A stretch of DNA of 64,000 nucleotides from Myxococcus landrumus. GTDB lineage: Bacteria; Myxococcota; Myxococcia; Myxococcales; Myxococcaceae. Positions 1-8,947 of this stretch are shown one piece after another; the stretch's first letter is position 1, and every line of letters begins with the position of its first letter. The position numbers and the translations under genes are program-made. The notes below the pieces were generated by a model. It was given only the letters and a program-made list of their open reading frames with translations, had not been told where the DNA came from and did not search any database. Where the stretch lies: the NCBI RefSeq assembly GCF_017301635.1, contig NZ_CP071091.1:5220001-5284000 (forward strand), written 5' to 3'.

Positions 1-1
1 T

Positions 2-1453
2 CCCGCGCCCGCGACTCCAGGCACGGAGGCCCCCGCGTCCGACAAGAAGCCCGCGACAGCCGAGGCGCCGCCGCCCATCCCGCAGAAGGTGGACCCGGCC
101 GTCTTCGACAAGGCGCTCCAGGACTATTTCGATGGTGACGCTCGCGCCGCCGCGGGCCCGCTGTACTCGTGGCTGTTGGCCGCGCCCAAGACGGACGACA
201 ACTACGCGTGGGGCCAGTACTTCCTCGCCAAGAGCCTCATCGACCTGGGGCTGACGCACGCGGGCGCCTCCTACCTGGCGCGCATCGCTCGTGAGCGCTC
301 CAACCCCAACGTCATCCCGCGCGCGCTCGACGCGCTGAAGCAGCTCACGGACCGTCCTCACGACGACGTGATGATTGACGAGCAGGTCTTCGGCGCGCTG
401 GACCTGGGCTTCCTGCCGGAGGAGACGGGCGCCTATGCGCACTACCAGCAGGGCCTGGTGGACCTGCGCGTGGGCAACGAGCGCTGGGCCAACACGCACT
501 TCGCCAAGCTCTCCGAGACGAGCGCCGAGGCCAGCCACGCGAAGTTCGCGATGCTCGTCACGCGGCTCAAGCAGGTGAAGGAGCCGTCCGAGGAGCTCAT
601 CGCCGACTTCCTGGGGCTGTCCAAGGACGAGAAGCTCACGCGCGAGGCGCGCAACGAAGCAGCGCTCGCGGTGGCCCGCCTGCGCTATGAGCGCAAGGAC
701 TTCACCGGCGCGCTGGAGGCCTACAACCTGGTGAAGCTGCCGGAGCTGGACCCGGGCCGCGCCAGCATCTACCTGGAAGAGGCGTGGACCCGCTACAAGC
801 TGGGCGAGCTGCGCGCGTCGCTGGGCATCCTCACCACGCTGGACGCGCCGTCCTTCCGCGACGAGTTCCTGCCGGACAAGTACCTCTTGCGCGCGCTCAT
901 CTACCGGGACTTGTGTCACTACCTGCCCGCCAAGCGCGCGGCGAAGGAGCTCACGCGCCGCTTCGCCGACTCGCTGGAGGCGGTGCGCAACCGGGATGAC
1001 CTGACGCAGGACCTGCGCCTGCGCCGCGCGGCGAACTCGCACGGTGGAACGATGCGCGCCGCGCGCTTCGTGGAGACGCTGGACCTGGAGGGTGAGCGCC
1101 TGGGCCGCTACGCCGGCAGCTTCGGCGACCGGCTCTTCACGCACCTGACGAAGCTGTATGACTTGTCGCGCGCGGAGGCCGTGCGGGTCTACGACGCGCG
1201 CCTGTCGGATGCCGTGCGGCATGAGGCGGACACGCTCTTGCGCGCCGCGGAGCAGGTGCGGCTGATGGAATACGAAGTGGGACTGAAGCTGTACGAGCGC
1301 GTGAAGAAGGGCGCGAAAATCGTGGCGCCCGAGGATGAACAACTCCTGACGCCCGACAGCGTCGCCTTCCGCTTCAACGGCGAATACTGGAACGACGAGC
1401 TCAAGTCGTACCGGGTCAGCATCGAGAGCCGCTGCATCGAGGAGACCCCATGA
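2..1453 (+). CDS. TPR-like exported or envelope protein, 5' end outside the window
   Basis: The frame is open from base 2, so the true start lies upstream and 483 residues are visible. The visible N-terminus is a Pro/Ala/Thr-rich linker, as often follows a signal peptide or lipid anchor. Then come amphipathic helical pairs typical of degenerate TPRs (for example around residues 60-330) and a C-terminal segment with FRFNGEYWNDELKSYRV. Its TGA overlaps the next ATG by 4 bases, so it is translationally coupled to a 1090-residue TPR protein. Repeat content and neighbours resemble the TPR subunits of the myxobacterial Glt/Nfs machines (gliding or spore coat), but I cannot name an orthologue from sequence alone. 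Confidence 0.8.
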   Translation, partial: PAPATPGTEAPASDKKPATAEAPPPIPQKVDPAVFDKALQDYFDGDARAAAGPLYSWLLAAPKTDDNYAWGQYFLAKSLIDLGLTHAGASYLARIARERSNPNVIPRALDALKQLTDRPHDDVMIDEQVFGALDLGFLPEETGAYAHYQQGLVDLRVGNERWANTHFAKLSETSAEASHAKFAMLVTRLKQVKEPSEELIADFLGLSKDEKLTREARNEAALAVARLRYERKDFTGALEAYNLVKLPELDPGRASIYLEEAWTRYKLGELRASLGILTTLDAPSFRDEFLPDKYLLRALIYRDLCHYLPAKRAAKELTRRFADSLEAVRNRDDLTQDLRLRRAANSHGGTMRAARFVETLDLEGERLGRYAGSFGDRLFTHLTKLYDLSRAEAVRVYDARLSDAVRHEADTLLRAAEQVRLMEYEVGLKLYERVKKGAKIVAPEDEQLLTPDSVAFRFNGEYWNDELKSYRVSIESRCIEETP

Positions 1454-4400
1454 CCGGCACCATGACCGGCCTGATTGCCGCCGCGTTGCTCGCGGCCGCT
1501 GCCCCGGGAACCAGCCGCCCCGGCCCCGGCCTGAATCCCATCGTCTCCAAGGCCAAGGAGCGCGAGGAGCTCATCACCAAGCTCAAGCGCGACATCTTCA
1601 AGGTCGACCGCGCCATCGGCGAGACGGAGAAGCTCATCTCCAAGAGCCGCAACGCGCCGTACCTGCCGGACCTGCAGTTCCGGCTGGCCGAGCTCTACGT
1701 CGAGAAGAGCCGCTACGTGTACTACCACCAGGCCGAGTCCCGGCCCGAGGGAGCCACGGGCGCCATCGTCTCGCCCGAGACGCGGCTGCTCAAGCAGAAG
1801 GCGGTGCAGATGTACTACCGCCTCTTGCGCGAGTACCCGGACTTCAAGGACGGCGACCAGGTGACGTTCTACCTGGCGCACGAGCAGCGCGAGCTGGGCC
1901 AGTTCGACGAGATGCTCAAGACGCTCGGCGACTTGACGCGCAAGTTCACCACCAGCCCGCTGCGGCTGGAGGCGGAGCAGATTCTCGGCGACCACTTCTT
2001 CGACAAGGCGGACCTCGTCGAGGCGGAGAAGCACTACCAGGCGATTCTGGAGGCCCCGCCCTCCCCCGTGCACGACCTGGCCCGCTACAAGATGGGCTGG
2101 ATTCGGGTGAACCAGGCCAAGCACGCCGACGCAGTGGCGTTCTTCGAGGCCGCCGCCGCCAGCGCGCCCCTGCCGGGCGTGGACGTGAAGAAGGCGCTCA
2201 ACGTCAAGCGCGAGGCGCTGCTGGACCTCGTCTACAGCTACACGGAGGCGCGTCCGGCCAAGGGCGCGCTCAACTACTTCGAGAAGCTCAGCGACAGCCG
2301 CGCCACGTATGCGCTGGCGCTGGACAAGCTGGGCAACCGCTACTTCATCAAGCAGCAGTACGAGTGGGCCATCCCCGCGCTGCGCAAGCTGATGGAGATT
2401 CAGCACGACCCGGAGCAGGACCTGGAGCGCGGCCAGAAGCTCTATGACGCCCTCAAGGCGGCCAAGGGCAAGGTGCTGCCGGAGCCCGAGGACCTTCGCG
2501 TGCTGGTGCGCGCGGCGGTGCAGAGCAAGACGGACCCGGAGCTGGCGGACACGGACCGCAAGAAGCAGCTCGTGGAGCTGGAGGAGATGGGGCGCGACCT
2601 GGCCACCCAGCTCCACCTGGCCGCGCAGAAGAAGGAGGAGAAGGAGCTCTACCTGAGCACCGCCGAGGCGTACGAGGCGTACCTGAGCCTCTTCCGTCCC
2701 GACCAGTACGTGCGGCCCATGATGAAGAACCGCGCGGAGGCGCTCTTCTCCGCCAAGTCCTTCCCGGAGGCCGCGCGCCAGTTCGAGGAGCTGGCCCGCT
2801 ACGAGGCCAAGGCCAAGGACGCCAAGGGCGAGGAAGAGGCCGTCTACGCCGCGCTGCTCGCGCACTTCTCCACGCTCAAGCCGGAGGAGGCCCTCAAGCG
2901 CAACGCCTACGAGGTCGCCGACGCACGCCAGGCCATGAAGCTCCTGGGCGCCGACTACGTGTCGCGCTACCCCCAGAGCCCCAACGCGCTGGAGGTGAAG
3001 TTCAACATCGCCCGCGCCTTCTACGAGGACGGCGACTACCCGAAGGCGTCGGAGCTGTTCACCGCCTTCGCGCTCACGCATCCGCAGCACAAGGAAGCCA
3101 CCGTCGCCGGCAACCTGGCGCTGGACAGCTTGCGGCAGGTCAACGACTTCAAGGGCCTGGACGAGACGGGCAAGAAGCTCCTCGGCTCTCCCCTGCCCGC
3201 CAGCTTCCGCGCGGAAGTGCAGAAGATTCTCACGCAGAGCCGCGCCGAGGCGCTGGACGAGCTGGCGCTCCAGAGCGCGCAGGAGACGGGCGACGTCATC
3301 CAGGGCCTCGTGAAGGTGGCGGACGAGAACAAGAACTCCGACATCGGCGAGAAGGCGCTGTATGGCGCGTTCACCGCGGCGCGCGAGAAGAGGGATTTGC
3401 AGGCCGAGCGCGACCTGGGCGGCAAGCTGGTGCAGGACTACCCCAAGAGCCAGTACCTGTCGGACGTGCTCCTGACGCTGGGCCGGCACGCGGCGGAGGC
3501 GGCGGCGTTCGGCGAGGCGGCGACGTGGTTCGAGCAGGTGGGCCAGAAGCTGGGCGCGGACATCGCCGGCGTGGATGGGTGGCTGGCGGGCGCGCGGCTG
3601 CGCATGGCGCTGGGTGAGTACAAGGAGGCCGCGCGCAACCTGGAGACGGCGGCGGAGGTCTCCGGTGCTCGCAAGGCGGAGGTGCTGGTGCTCCTGGCCG
3701 AGGCGCGGCTGAAGGCGAAGGACTACACGCGCGCGAAGCTGGCGGCGGAGTCCGCGCTGAAGCTGGACCCGCGCAGCGCGGGGGCGGCGGCGGTGCTCGC
3801 CGAGGTGCAGGCGACCACGGCGCCCACGGCCAACGCGGACGCGCTGGTGGCCACGCTCACCACCGCGGTGCAGGGCCCCAACGGGCAGACGGAAGAGGCC
3901 GCCAAGGGCCTGTGGTTCCTGGGCGAGATTCTCTACCGAGGCTACAAGGACCTGCCGGCGGACAAGGTGGAGGAGAAGGTCGCCGCGCTGCAGAGCCTGG
4001 AGGGCATCTACACGCAGGCCGCGTCGCTGGGTTATCCCGAGTGGGCGGTGGCCTCGCTGTGGAAGCTGGCGCTGGCGTACGGCCACATCGCGGACGTCGT
4101 CGAGTCCACGCCCGTGCCCGCGGGCCTGTCCTCGGCCGAGTCGCAGCAGTTCCAGGCGGCGGTCAAGGAGCAGGTGGGGCCGCTCAAGGCGCGCTCGGAA
4201 GAGGCGTTCAAGGCGTGTCTGTCCCGCGCGGAGTCGCTGGAGGTGTTCAACGCCGCGGTGGTGGGCTGCCGCGCGCGCGCCGAGCAGGCCGCGTTGCCGG
4301 TGCCGCAGCCGGGTTCGCCCGCGCAGCCCGCGGCGCTGGAGGACCTGCGCAAGAAGGCCGAGCGCACGCTCAGCGTGGAGTCCCTGGAGGCGCTGGGCAT

Positions 4401-4722
4401 GGCCTACCTGGACGCGCGTCAGTTCGGCGTGGCGCAGCTGACGTTCGGCCGGGTGACGGAGCTGCAGGACACCAAGGCGTCCGCGCACTCCGCGCTGGGC
4501 TGGGCGCTGCTCAACATGGGAGACGCCATGGGGGCTCGCGCCGCGTACGCGAAGGCCATGGACTCCGACCCCACCTACGACAAGGCCCGGCTCAACCTGG
4601 CCGCGCTGCGCTGCCGCTTCGGCGACGTGGAAGGGGCCCGCCGGGAGCTGTCCGTCCTCAAGGACGTGGGCTCGCTCAACGGCCCCGACGTGGACACCGC
4701 GGGATGGAAGGCGTGCAAGTGA
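1450..4722 (+). CDS. large secreted TPR protein (GltD/AgmU-like architecture)
   Basis: A 1090-residue protein. A short hydrophobic N-terminus (LIAAALLAAAAPGTS) looks like a signal peptide, so a periplasmic location is inferred. It is almost entirely alpha-helical TPR-type repeats, with the clearest canonical repeat near the C-terminus (ALGWALLNMGDAMGARAAYAKAMDSDP at about 1015-1041, given here only as its position and NMGDAMGARAAYAKA core). The last residues include cysteines. ATG was chosen because it overlaps the previous stop (ATGA). Size and composition recall GltD/AgmU, the periplasmic TPR protein of M. xanthus gliding, but this could be a paralogous complex. It is the third gene-end-overlapping unit of a run of five coupled genes. 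Confidence 0.85.
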   Translation: MTGTMTGLIAAALLAAAAPGTSRPGPGLNPIVSKAKEREELITKLKRDIFKVDRAIGETEKLISKSRNAPYLPDLQFRLAELYVEKSRYVYYHQAESRPEGATGAIVSPETRLLKQKAVQMYYRLLREYPDFKDGDQVTFYLAHEQRELGQFDEMLKTLGDLTRKFTTSPLRLEAEQILGDHFFDKADLVEAEKHYQAILEAPPSPVHDLARYKMGWIRVNQAKHADAVAFFEAAAASAPLPGVDVKKALNVKREALLDLVYSYTEARPAKGALNYFEKLSDSRATYALALDKLGNRYFIKQQYEWAIPALRKLMEIQHDPEQDLERGQKLYDALKAAKGKVLPEPEDLRVLVRAAVQSKTDPELADTDRKKQLVELEEMGRDLATQLHLAAQKKEEKELYLSTAEAYEAYLSLFRPDQYVRPMMKNRAEALFSAKSFPEAARQFEELARYEAKAKDAKGEEEAVYAALLAHFSTLKPEEALKRNAYEVADARQAMKLLGADYVSRYPQSPNALEVKFNIARAFYEDGDYPKASELFTAFALTHPQHKEATVAGNLALDSLRQVNDFKGLDETGKKLLGSPLPASFRAEVQKILTQSRAEALDELALQSAQETGDVIQGLVKVADENKNSDIGEKALYGAFTAAREKRDLQAERDLGGKLVQDYPKSQYLSDVLLTLGRHAAEAAAFGEAATWFEQVGQKLGADIAGVDGWLAGARLRMALGEYKEAARNLETAAEVSGARKAEVLVLLAEARLKAKDYTRAKLAAESALKLDPRSAGAAAVLAEVQATTAPTANADALVATLTTAVQGPNGQTEEAAKGLWFLGEILYRGYKDLPADKVEEKVAALQSLEGIYTQAASLGYPEWAVASLWKLALAYGHIADVVESTPVPAGLSSAESQQFQAAVKEQVGPLKARSEEAFKACLSRAESLEVFNAAVVGCRARAEQAALPVPQPGSPAQPAALEDLRKKAERTLSVESLEALGMAYLDARQFGVAQLTFGRVTELQDTKASAHSALGWALLNMGDAMGARAAYAKAMDSDPTYDKARLNLAALRCRFGDVEGARRELSVLKDVGSLNGPDVDTAGWKACK

Positions 4723-5237
4723 GCGCGCGCCTTCATTCCACCACCGCGCGAGGACTGAGGACGCTGGCGCTCACCGCGCTGGCGGCGGGCCTCTGCGCGT
4801 GTGGCGAGGAGGGCGGCACGCTGGAGGGCAGCGTGTCGCCGCTGTTGGACCTGCGCTACCGGCGCGCGGAGGCGGTGCTGGCCGAGGGTGAGCTGTCCAT
4901 CAACTTCGTCACGCCGCAGGGCTCGGGGGTGAACACCGTGCTGAAGGTCAGCGCGCGTGTGGGGGACATGATTCCCGAGGGCTACACCGGCGGGCTCGAC
5001 ATCAACCTGGCCGAGGATTTGGGAGGTGGCGCGCAGCGTGGCGCCATCGGCCGTGCCGTGCTGGACGAGCCCGCGCGCGCGTTTCCCCAGTTGGAGCGCG
5101 GCTCGCTCGTGGTGGACCGGCTTCCCACCGCGCAGGGCCAGCGCGTGTCGGGCGACTTCCACGTCACGTTCGTCAACGGCATCGACATCTATTCCGGCCG
5201 CACCATCTTCGGCAGCTTCGAGGCGACCGTTCCATGA
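4719..5237 (+). CDS. small putative lipoprotein of the TPR operon
   Basis: A 172-residue protein. I chose the GTG at 4719, which overlaps the preceding TGA (GTGA) and gives a positively charged start, a hydrophobic stretch and a lipobox-like GLCAC. In-frame starts at 4704 and 4713 are also possible. The mature part is beta-rich (for example INFVTPQGSGVNTVLKVSARVG) with no family I recognise. It ends inside an ATGA overlap with the next lipoprotein gene. It is probably an outer-membrane or periplasmic accessory of the same complex as its TPR neighbours; that role is inferred from the coupling only. Confidence 0.75.
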   Translation: MSARLHSTTARGLRTLALTALAAGLCACGEEGGTLEGSVSPLLDLRYRRAEAVLAEGELSINFVTPQGSGVNTVLKVSARVGDMIPEGYTGGLDINLAEDLGGGAQRGAIGRAVLDEPARAFPQLERGSLVVDRLPTAQGQRVSGDFHVTFVNGIDIYSGRTIFGSFEATVP

Positions 5238-5872
5238 AGCACATCGTCCTGCTCACGCTTTCCCTCCTCGCCGCCGGCTGCGGCTCCAGCTACGGCATGA
5301 AGGTGCCCGGCTCGCTGGTGAAGAAGCTCCCCTTCGAGGTCCGCATCGAGCTGCTCGAGGCGGAGAACGAGCTGGCGCTCGCCGTCGACAAGGTGGACGA
5401 GGCCAACAACGAGATTGACCGTGCCCGCGACAACATCCGCCGCGCCCGCTCCCGTCAGGACGCGGCGGAGGACGAGGTGGACCGCGCCACGGACGAGGTG
5501 TCACGCGAGGTGGCGAAGCTGGCCATCGAGGAGTCCGAGGCGCGCGTGGAGTACCTGCGCGCGAAGCAGCGCCTGTCGGTGGGGCTGCGCGACGTGTCGG
5601 AGCTGGCGCGCGACTGCGCCTTCGCGAAGTTCGAGATGGCCAAGCTGACGTCGGCCCGCAAGGCGAAGGTGCAGGGCAGCGAAGAGCTGGACCCGAAGGA
5701 GTTCGAGGAGCAGGTCGCCGAGTGCGAGGCGGAGGTGAAGGAGGAGCGCGCGGGGCTCGCCGAGGCGGAGAAGGAAGAGAAGGCGGCGCGGGAGGCGTGG
5801 GAGGTGAAGAAGACCGCGCTCGCCCGGAAGACGTTTGATGCGCGTGCCAGTCCCTACGTGGAGAACCTGTGA
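5234..5872 (+). CDS. coiled-coil lipoprotein
   Basis: A 212-residue protein with a textbook lipoprotein signal (LLTLSLLAAGCGSS, Cys at about 16). After a short linker it is one long, highly charged helix from about residue 40 to 195, rich in Glu, Ala, Lys and Arg with heptad character (for example EAENELALAVDKVDEANNEI), so an extended coiled coil is expected. Two cysteines lie in the middle of the helix (DCAFAKFEM and AECEAEVKEE). It starts in an ATGA overlap and its TGA shares a base with the next ATG. The shape suggests a periplasm-spanning or oligomeric structural component; no family is recognised. Confidence 0.8.
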   Translation: MKHIVLLTLSLLAAGCGSSYGMKVPGSLVKKLPFEVRIELLEAENELALAVDKVDEANNEIDRARDNIRRARSRQDAAEDEVDRATDEVSREVAKLAIEESEARVEYLRAKQRLSVGLRDVSELARDCAFAKFEMAKLTSARKAKVQGSEELDPKEFEEQVAECEAEVKEERAGLAEAEKEEKAAREAWEVKKTALARKTFDARASPYVENL

Positions 5873-7791
5873 TGACGAAAGCCGGCGTCCTAGTCCTCCA
5901 GTTGCTCACCGCCCAGACGCCTCCGCCCGACGCGGCGGCGCTGGAGCGCACCGCGGCCGTGGAGAGCGCTCGCTTGCGCGCGTCTCCGGACGACGCGGAC
6001 GCGCTCTATCGACTGGGCACGGCCTTCCTGGCGTTGAACAAGCCCAAGAAGGCGGTGGAGCCACTGACGAAGCTGGTGGAGCTGGAGCCGGAGTTGATTC
6101 CTCCCAGGCTGGCCCTGGCGCGGGCGGTGCGGCTCGCGGGGGACGCGGAGAAGGCGCGCACGCTGTTGGACCAGTCCATCGCCGCGTTCCCAGAGGACAT
6201 GTCGCTGCGCGCCGAGCGCGGCCTGCTCGCCCGGGTGCTGGACGAGACGGACGTGGCCATCAGCCAGTACTCCATCGCGGTGGAGCTGTCCCCGAAGGAC
6301 GCGGAGCTGCGCTTCAACCTGGGCGAGGCGCTCCAGCGCGCCAACCGCACGGACGACGCCATCGAGGCGTACCGGGAAGCGCTGAAGCTGGACACCAAGC
6401 TGAACGTGGCGCGCGTCAACCTGGGCAAGGCCCTGGCGGAGAAGGGGCTCAACGGCGAGGCCAAGGAGACGCTGCGCGAGGCCACGCGGGAGAAGCTGGG
6501 CGACGCGGAGGCGCACTACAACCTGGGCGTCATCCTGCTGCGGGAGAACGACTACGACGGGGCGATTGGCGAGTACCAGCGCGCGCTGGCCGCCGAGCCG
6601 AAGCACGCGCGGGCGCACAACAACCTGGGCGTGGCACTGAACGAGAAGGGCGACCCGCGCAAGGCCACGGAGGCGTTCCTCAAGGCCATCTCCGCGGACC
6701 CGAAGTACGCCGAGGCGCACTTCAACCTGGGGCTCGCCTACTTCCAGTTGGGCGACAACGTGCGCGCCACCAAGTCCTTCGAGAAGGCGCTGGTGCTGGA
6801 GCCGCGTCGCTCGAGCGGGCCGTACACGCAACTGGGCCACCTGTACCTGGAGCAGGGCAAGAAGAAGCAGGCGGTGGAGGCCTTCAAGAAGGCCATCGAG
6901 AAGAGCTCCGATGATGGCCGCAAGACGACGGAGGCGTACCAGGGTCTGGCGCGTGCGTACCTCTCGCTGGGCAAGGCCGAGGAGGCCGTGGCCACGCTGA
7001 AGACGGCGGTGGAGGCGTTCCCCAAGGACGCCGCCGCGCGCTCGGGTTATGGCGAGGCGCTGAAGGCCAAGGGTGACCTGGACGGCGCCATCGCGGAGTA
7101 CGAGGCGTGCATCGACCTGTCCCCCACGGTGGAGAACCGCATGGCCCTGGCGGACACGTACGCGAAGAAGCGCGTGGCCGCGAAGGCGCAGCCTCTGTAC
7201 CTGGCGATTCTCAAGGAGGACCCGAACCACCGAGGGGCGAAGCTCGCCCTGGCGGACCTGCTGATGGCCATGGGGGACTACCCGGGTGCGGAGACGTATC
7301 TGCGGCCCAAGGAAGGCGAGGAGGCGGACACGGCGGCGCTCGCGCGGCTGGGCATCGTCCACTCGCGACGCGGACGGCCCGACCTGGCGGTGACGGAGCT
7401 GGAGGCGGTGGTGGCCAAGGACCCGGCGCAGATTGAGGCGCGCGCCGAGCTGGGCAACCTGTACCTGCGCGGTGGGGACGGAGCCAAGGCGCGCCAGGTG
7501 CTGGGCGACGTGCTCGCGGTGGAGCCTCGCAACGCGCTGGCGCTGCTCTATCTGGGCCATGCGCTGTACCAGCAGGGCAAGACGAAGGACGCGGAGAAGT
7601 CCTTCCGTGCCTCCGTGCAGGTGGACCCGAACTTCGCCGAGCCGCACAACGCCCTGGGGCAGTTGTTGGAGGCCGCCAAGCGGATGGATGAGGCGAAGCA
7701 GTCCTACGAGACGGCGCTCAAGCTGGAGCCCAACCACGAGGACGCGAAGCAGGCCCTGAAGCGGCTGGGCGCATCCGCGAAGACGGAGTAG
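5872..7791 (+). CDS. multi-TPR protein
   Basis: A 639-residue protein made of about a dozen and a half canonical 34-residue TPRs from residue 30 to the end; repeat cores such as AEAHFNLGLAYFQLGDNVRA and AHNNLGVALNEKGDPRKATE show the W/N-L-G-Y-A-P pattern clearly. A short hydrophobic N-terminus (AGVLVLQLLTAQTPP) may be a weak signal peptide. ATG at 5872 shares its A with the preceding TGA; an in-frame GTG lies at 5869. It is the last gene of the five-gene coupled operon, followed by a convergent EamA gene. Its role is probably protein-protein scaffolding in the same envelope assembly. Confidence 0.85.
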   Translation: MTKAGVLVLQLLTAQTPPPDAAALERTAAVESARLRASPDDADALYRLGTAFLALNKPKKAVEPLTKLVELEPELIPPRLALARAVRLAGDAEKARTLLDQSIAAFPEDMSLRAERGLLARVLDETDVAISQYSIAVELSPKDAELRFNLGEALQRANRTDDAIEAYREALKLDTKLNVARVNLGKALAEKGLNGEAKETLREATREKLGDAEAHYNLGVILLRENDYDGAIGEYQRALAAEPKHARAHNNLGVALNEKGDPRKATEAFLKAISADPKYAEAHFNLGLAYFQLGDNVRATKSFEKALVLEPRRSSGPYTQLGHLYLEQGKKKQAVEAFKKAIEKSSDDGRKTTEAYQGLARAYLSLGKAEEAVATLKTAVEAFPKDAAARSGYGEALKAKGDLDGAIAEYEACIDLSPTVENRMALADTYAKKRVAAKAQPLYLAILKEDPNHRGAKLALADLLMAMGDYPGAETYLRPKEGEEADTAALARLGIVHSRRGRPDLAVTELEAVVAKDPAQIEARAELGNLYLRGGDGAKARQVLGDVLAVEPRNALALLYLGHALYQQGKTKDAEKSFRASVQVDPNFAEPHNALGQLLEAAKRMDEAKQSYETALKLEPNHEDAKQALKRLGASAKTE

Positions 7792-7810
7792 CCCTCGCGG
7801 GCAGGCCGGT

Positions 7811-7907
7811 GCCCACGGAGACGAGCGCCGCGCTCACCTCCGTGGCACATGGGGCCATCACGCGGGCATCCCCAGCAACACCGCGCCCACGGAGACGAGC
7901 GCTGCGC
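7811..7907. repeat. partial duplication at the 3' end of the EamA gene
   Basis: An 18-base identical segment (GCCCACGGAGACGAGCGC) occurs at 7811-7828 and again at 7885-7902, followed in both by (C/T)GCGC. The right copy encodes the C-terminal ALVSVG of the EamA transporter; the left copy lies just beyond its stop codon and would encode the same ALVSVG in a frame that continues antisense. It looks like a fossil of a short duplication or a rearranged gene end. Confidence 0.55.
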
Positions 7908-8706
7908 CGATGAGCTGTCGGCGCCCGAGCCTCTCTCCCTGGAGCGCGGCCAGAATCAGCGCGAACGCGATGGACGTATTGCGCAGCGTGAGCACCGCCC
8001 CTGCCCCGCTGTCGTTGAGCGCCGACAAGAGCAGCGCGAAGGACGCCATGCAGATGGCGCCCGCGACAACGACGAGCCCCGGACGGCTCCACGCCTGACG
8101 CTGAAGCGCACCCCACCCCAGGCTCCGGCCGCGCTCCAGCATCAGCACCGGCAACGCGACGAGCAGCCCCGTCGTGAAGAGCGCGGGCGGCTGTGCGCCC
8201 TCGGCGAGTGCCAGCTTGTAGCTCAGGTGGTAGCCCGCGATGGCCACCGCCGCCAGCGCCGCCCAGGCCACACCCGAGGCCGCGGGCCCCGTCGGACGCG
8301 CCACGTGCATCACCGCCAGCCCTCCGCCCAGCACCACGGCCCCCGTGAGCGTCCACGCGGAGACGGGCTCCCCCAGCAGCAGCATGGACACGGGCCACAC
8401 CAACAACATCGCCCCACCGCGAGACACCGTGTACGCGAGCCCCAGCGGCGCCCGATGCAGCGCCCGGGACAACGCCGCCAGGTACACGCTCTCACACGCT
8501 CCCGCCGCCAGCGCCCAGGCGAGTCCTCGCGTGGTGGGGAACGCCTCCCCCTTCATCCCGAGCGCCCAGAGCCCTCCGCCCACCATGGCCACGGTGATGA
8601 CACCCACCACCCCTGCTTCAGGATGCGGATGCTTCTTGAGCATCGCGTTCCACGACGCATGCAGGAACGCGGACAACAACACCCACACCAGGGCAACGGT
8701 CTCCAA
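7858..8706 (-). CDS. EamA/DMT-family membrane transporter
   Basis: A 282-residue protein with about ten hydrophobic segments in two homologous halves, the EamA (DUF6) arrangement of drug/metabolite transporters. The second half opens with AALAAVAIAGYHLSYKLALAEG and ends in the usual LIGAALVSVGAVLLG hairpin. The start is a TTG (8706) preceded by GGAG at good spacing; no ATG lies nearby in frame. The substrate cannot be inferred. It stands between the TPR operon (convergent) and the heme operon (same strand, 241 bases upstream). Those 241 bases contain no other gene I can support. Confidence 0.85.
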   Translation of the reverse strand: METVALVWVLLSAFLHASWNAMLKKHPHPEAGVVGVITVAMVGGGLWALGMKGEAFPTTRGLAWALAAGACESVYLAALSRALHRAPLGLAYTVSRGGAMLLVWPVSMLLLGEPVSAWTLTGAVVLGGGLAVMHVARPTGPAASGVAWAALAAVAIAGYHLSYKLALAEGAQPPALFTTGLLVALPVLMLERGRSLGWGALQRQAWSRPGLVVVAGAICMASFALLLSALNDSGAGAVLTLRNTSIAFALILAALQGERLGRRQLIGAALVSVGAVLLGMPA

Positions 8707-8947
8707 CGAGGCTCCTCGACGGCGCGAAGCCCGTATGTATCGCGTCCCCTTGCCCGACGCAGTCCTCTGTCCTCTCGCCTGGCCGTGGGGCGGCGGAAGC
8801 AGACAACGCGTGTGCCTGGACCTCCGTTGAAGACACTCCTCGCGGGGGCGGGCGCCCGACGGTACGGCTTGGAGGGAGGCCGGGTCCGCCGCACACCCCC
8901 GCGAGAAGTCACTTCAAGACTGCTTCCACTTCAACCACCACCTCCGC

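Noticed and set aside
1189-4488. 1099-codon open frame on the minus strand
   Set aside because: Shadow of the two TPR genes; its composition is Arg/Leu/His/Gln-rich low complexity typical of antisense reading in high-GC coding DNA, and the plus-strand frames have signal peptides, TPR pattern and overlapping junctions.
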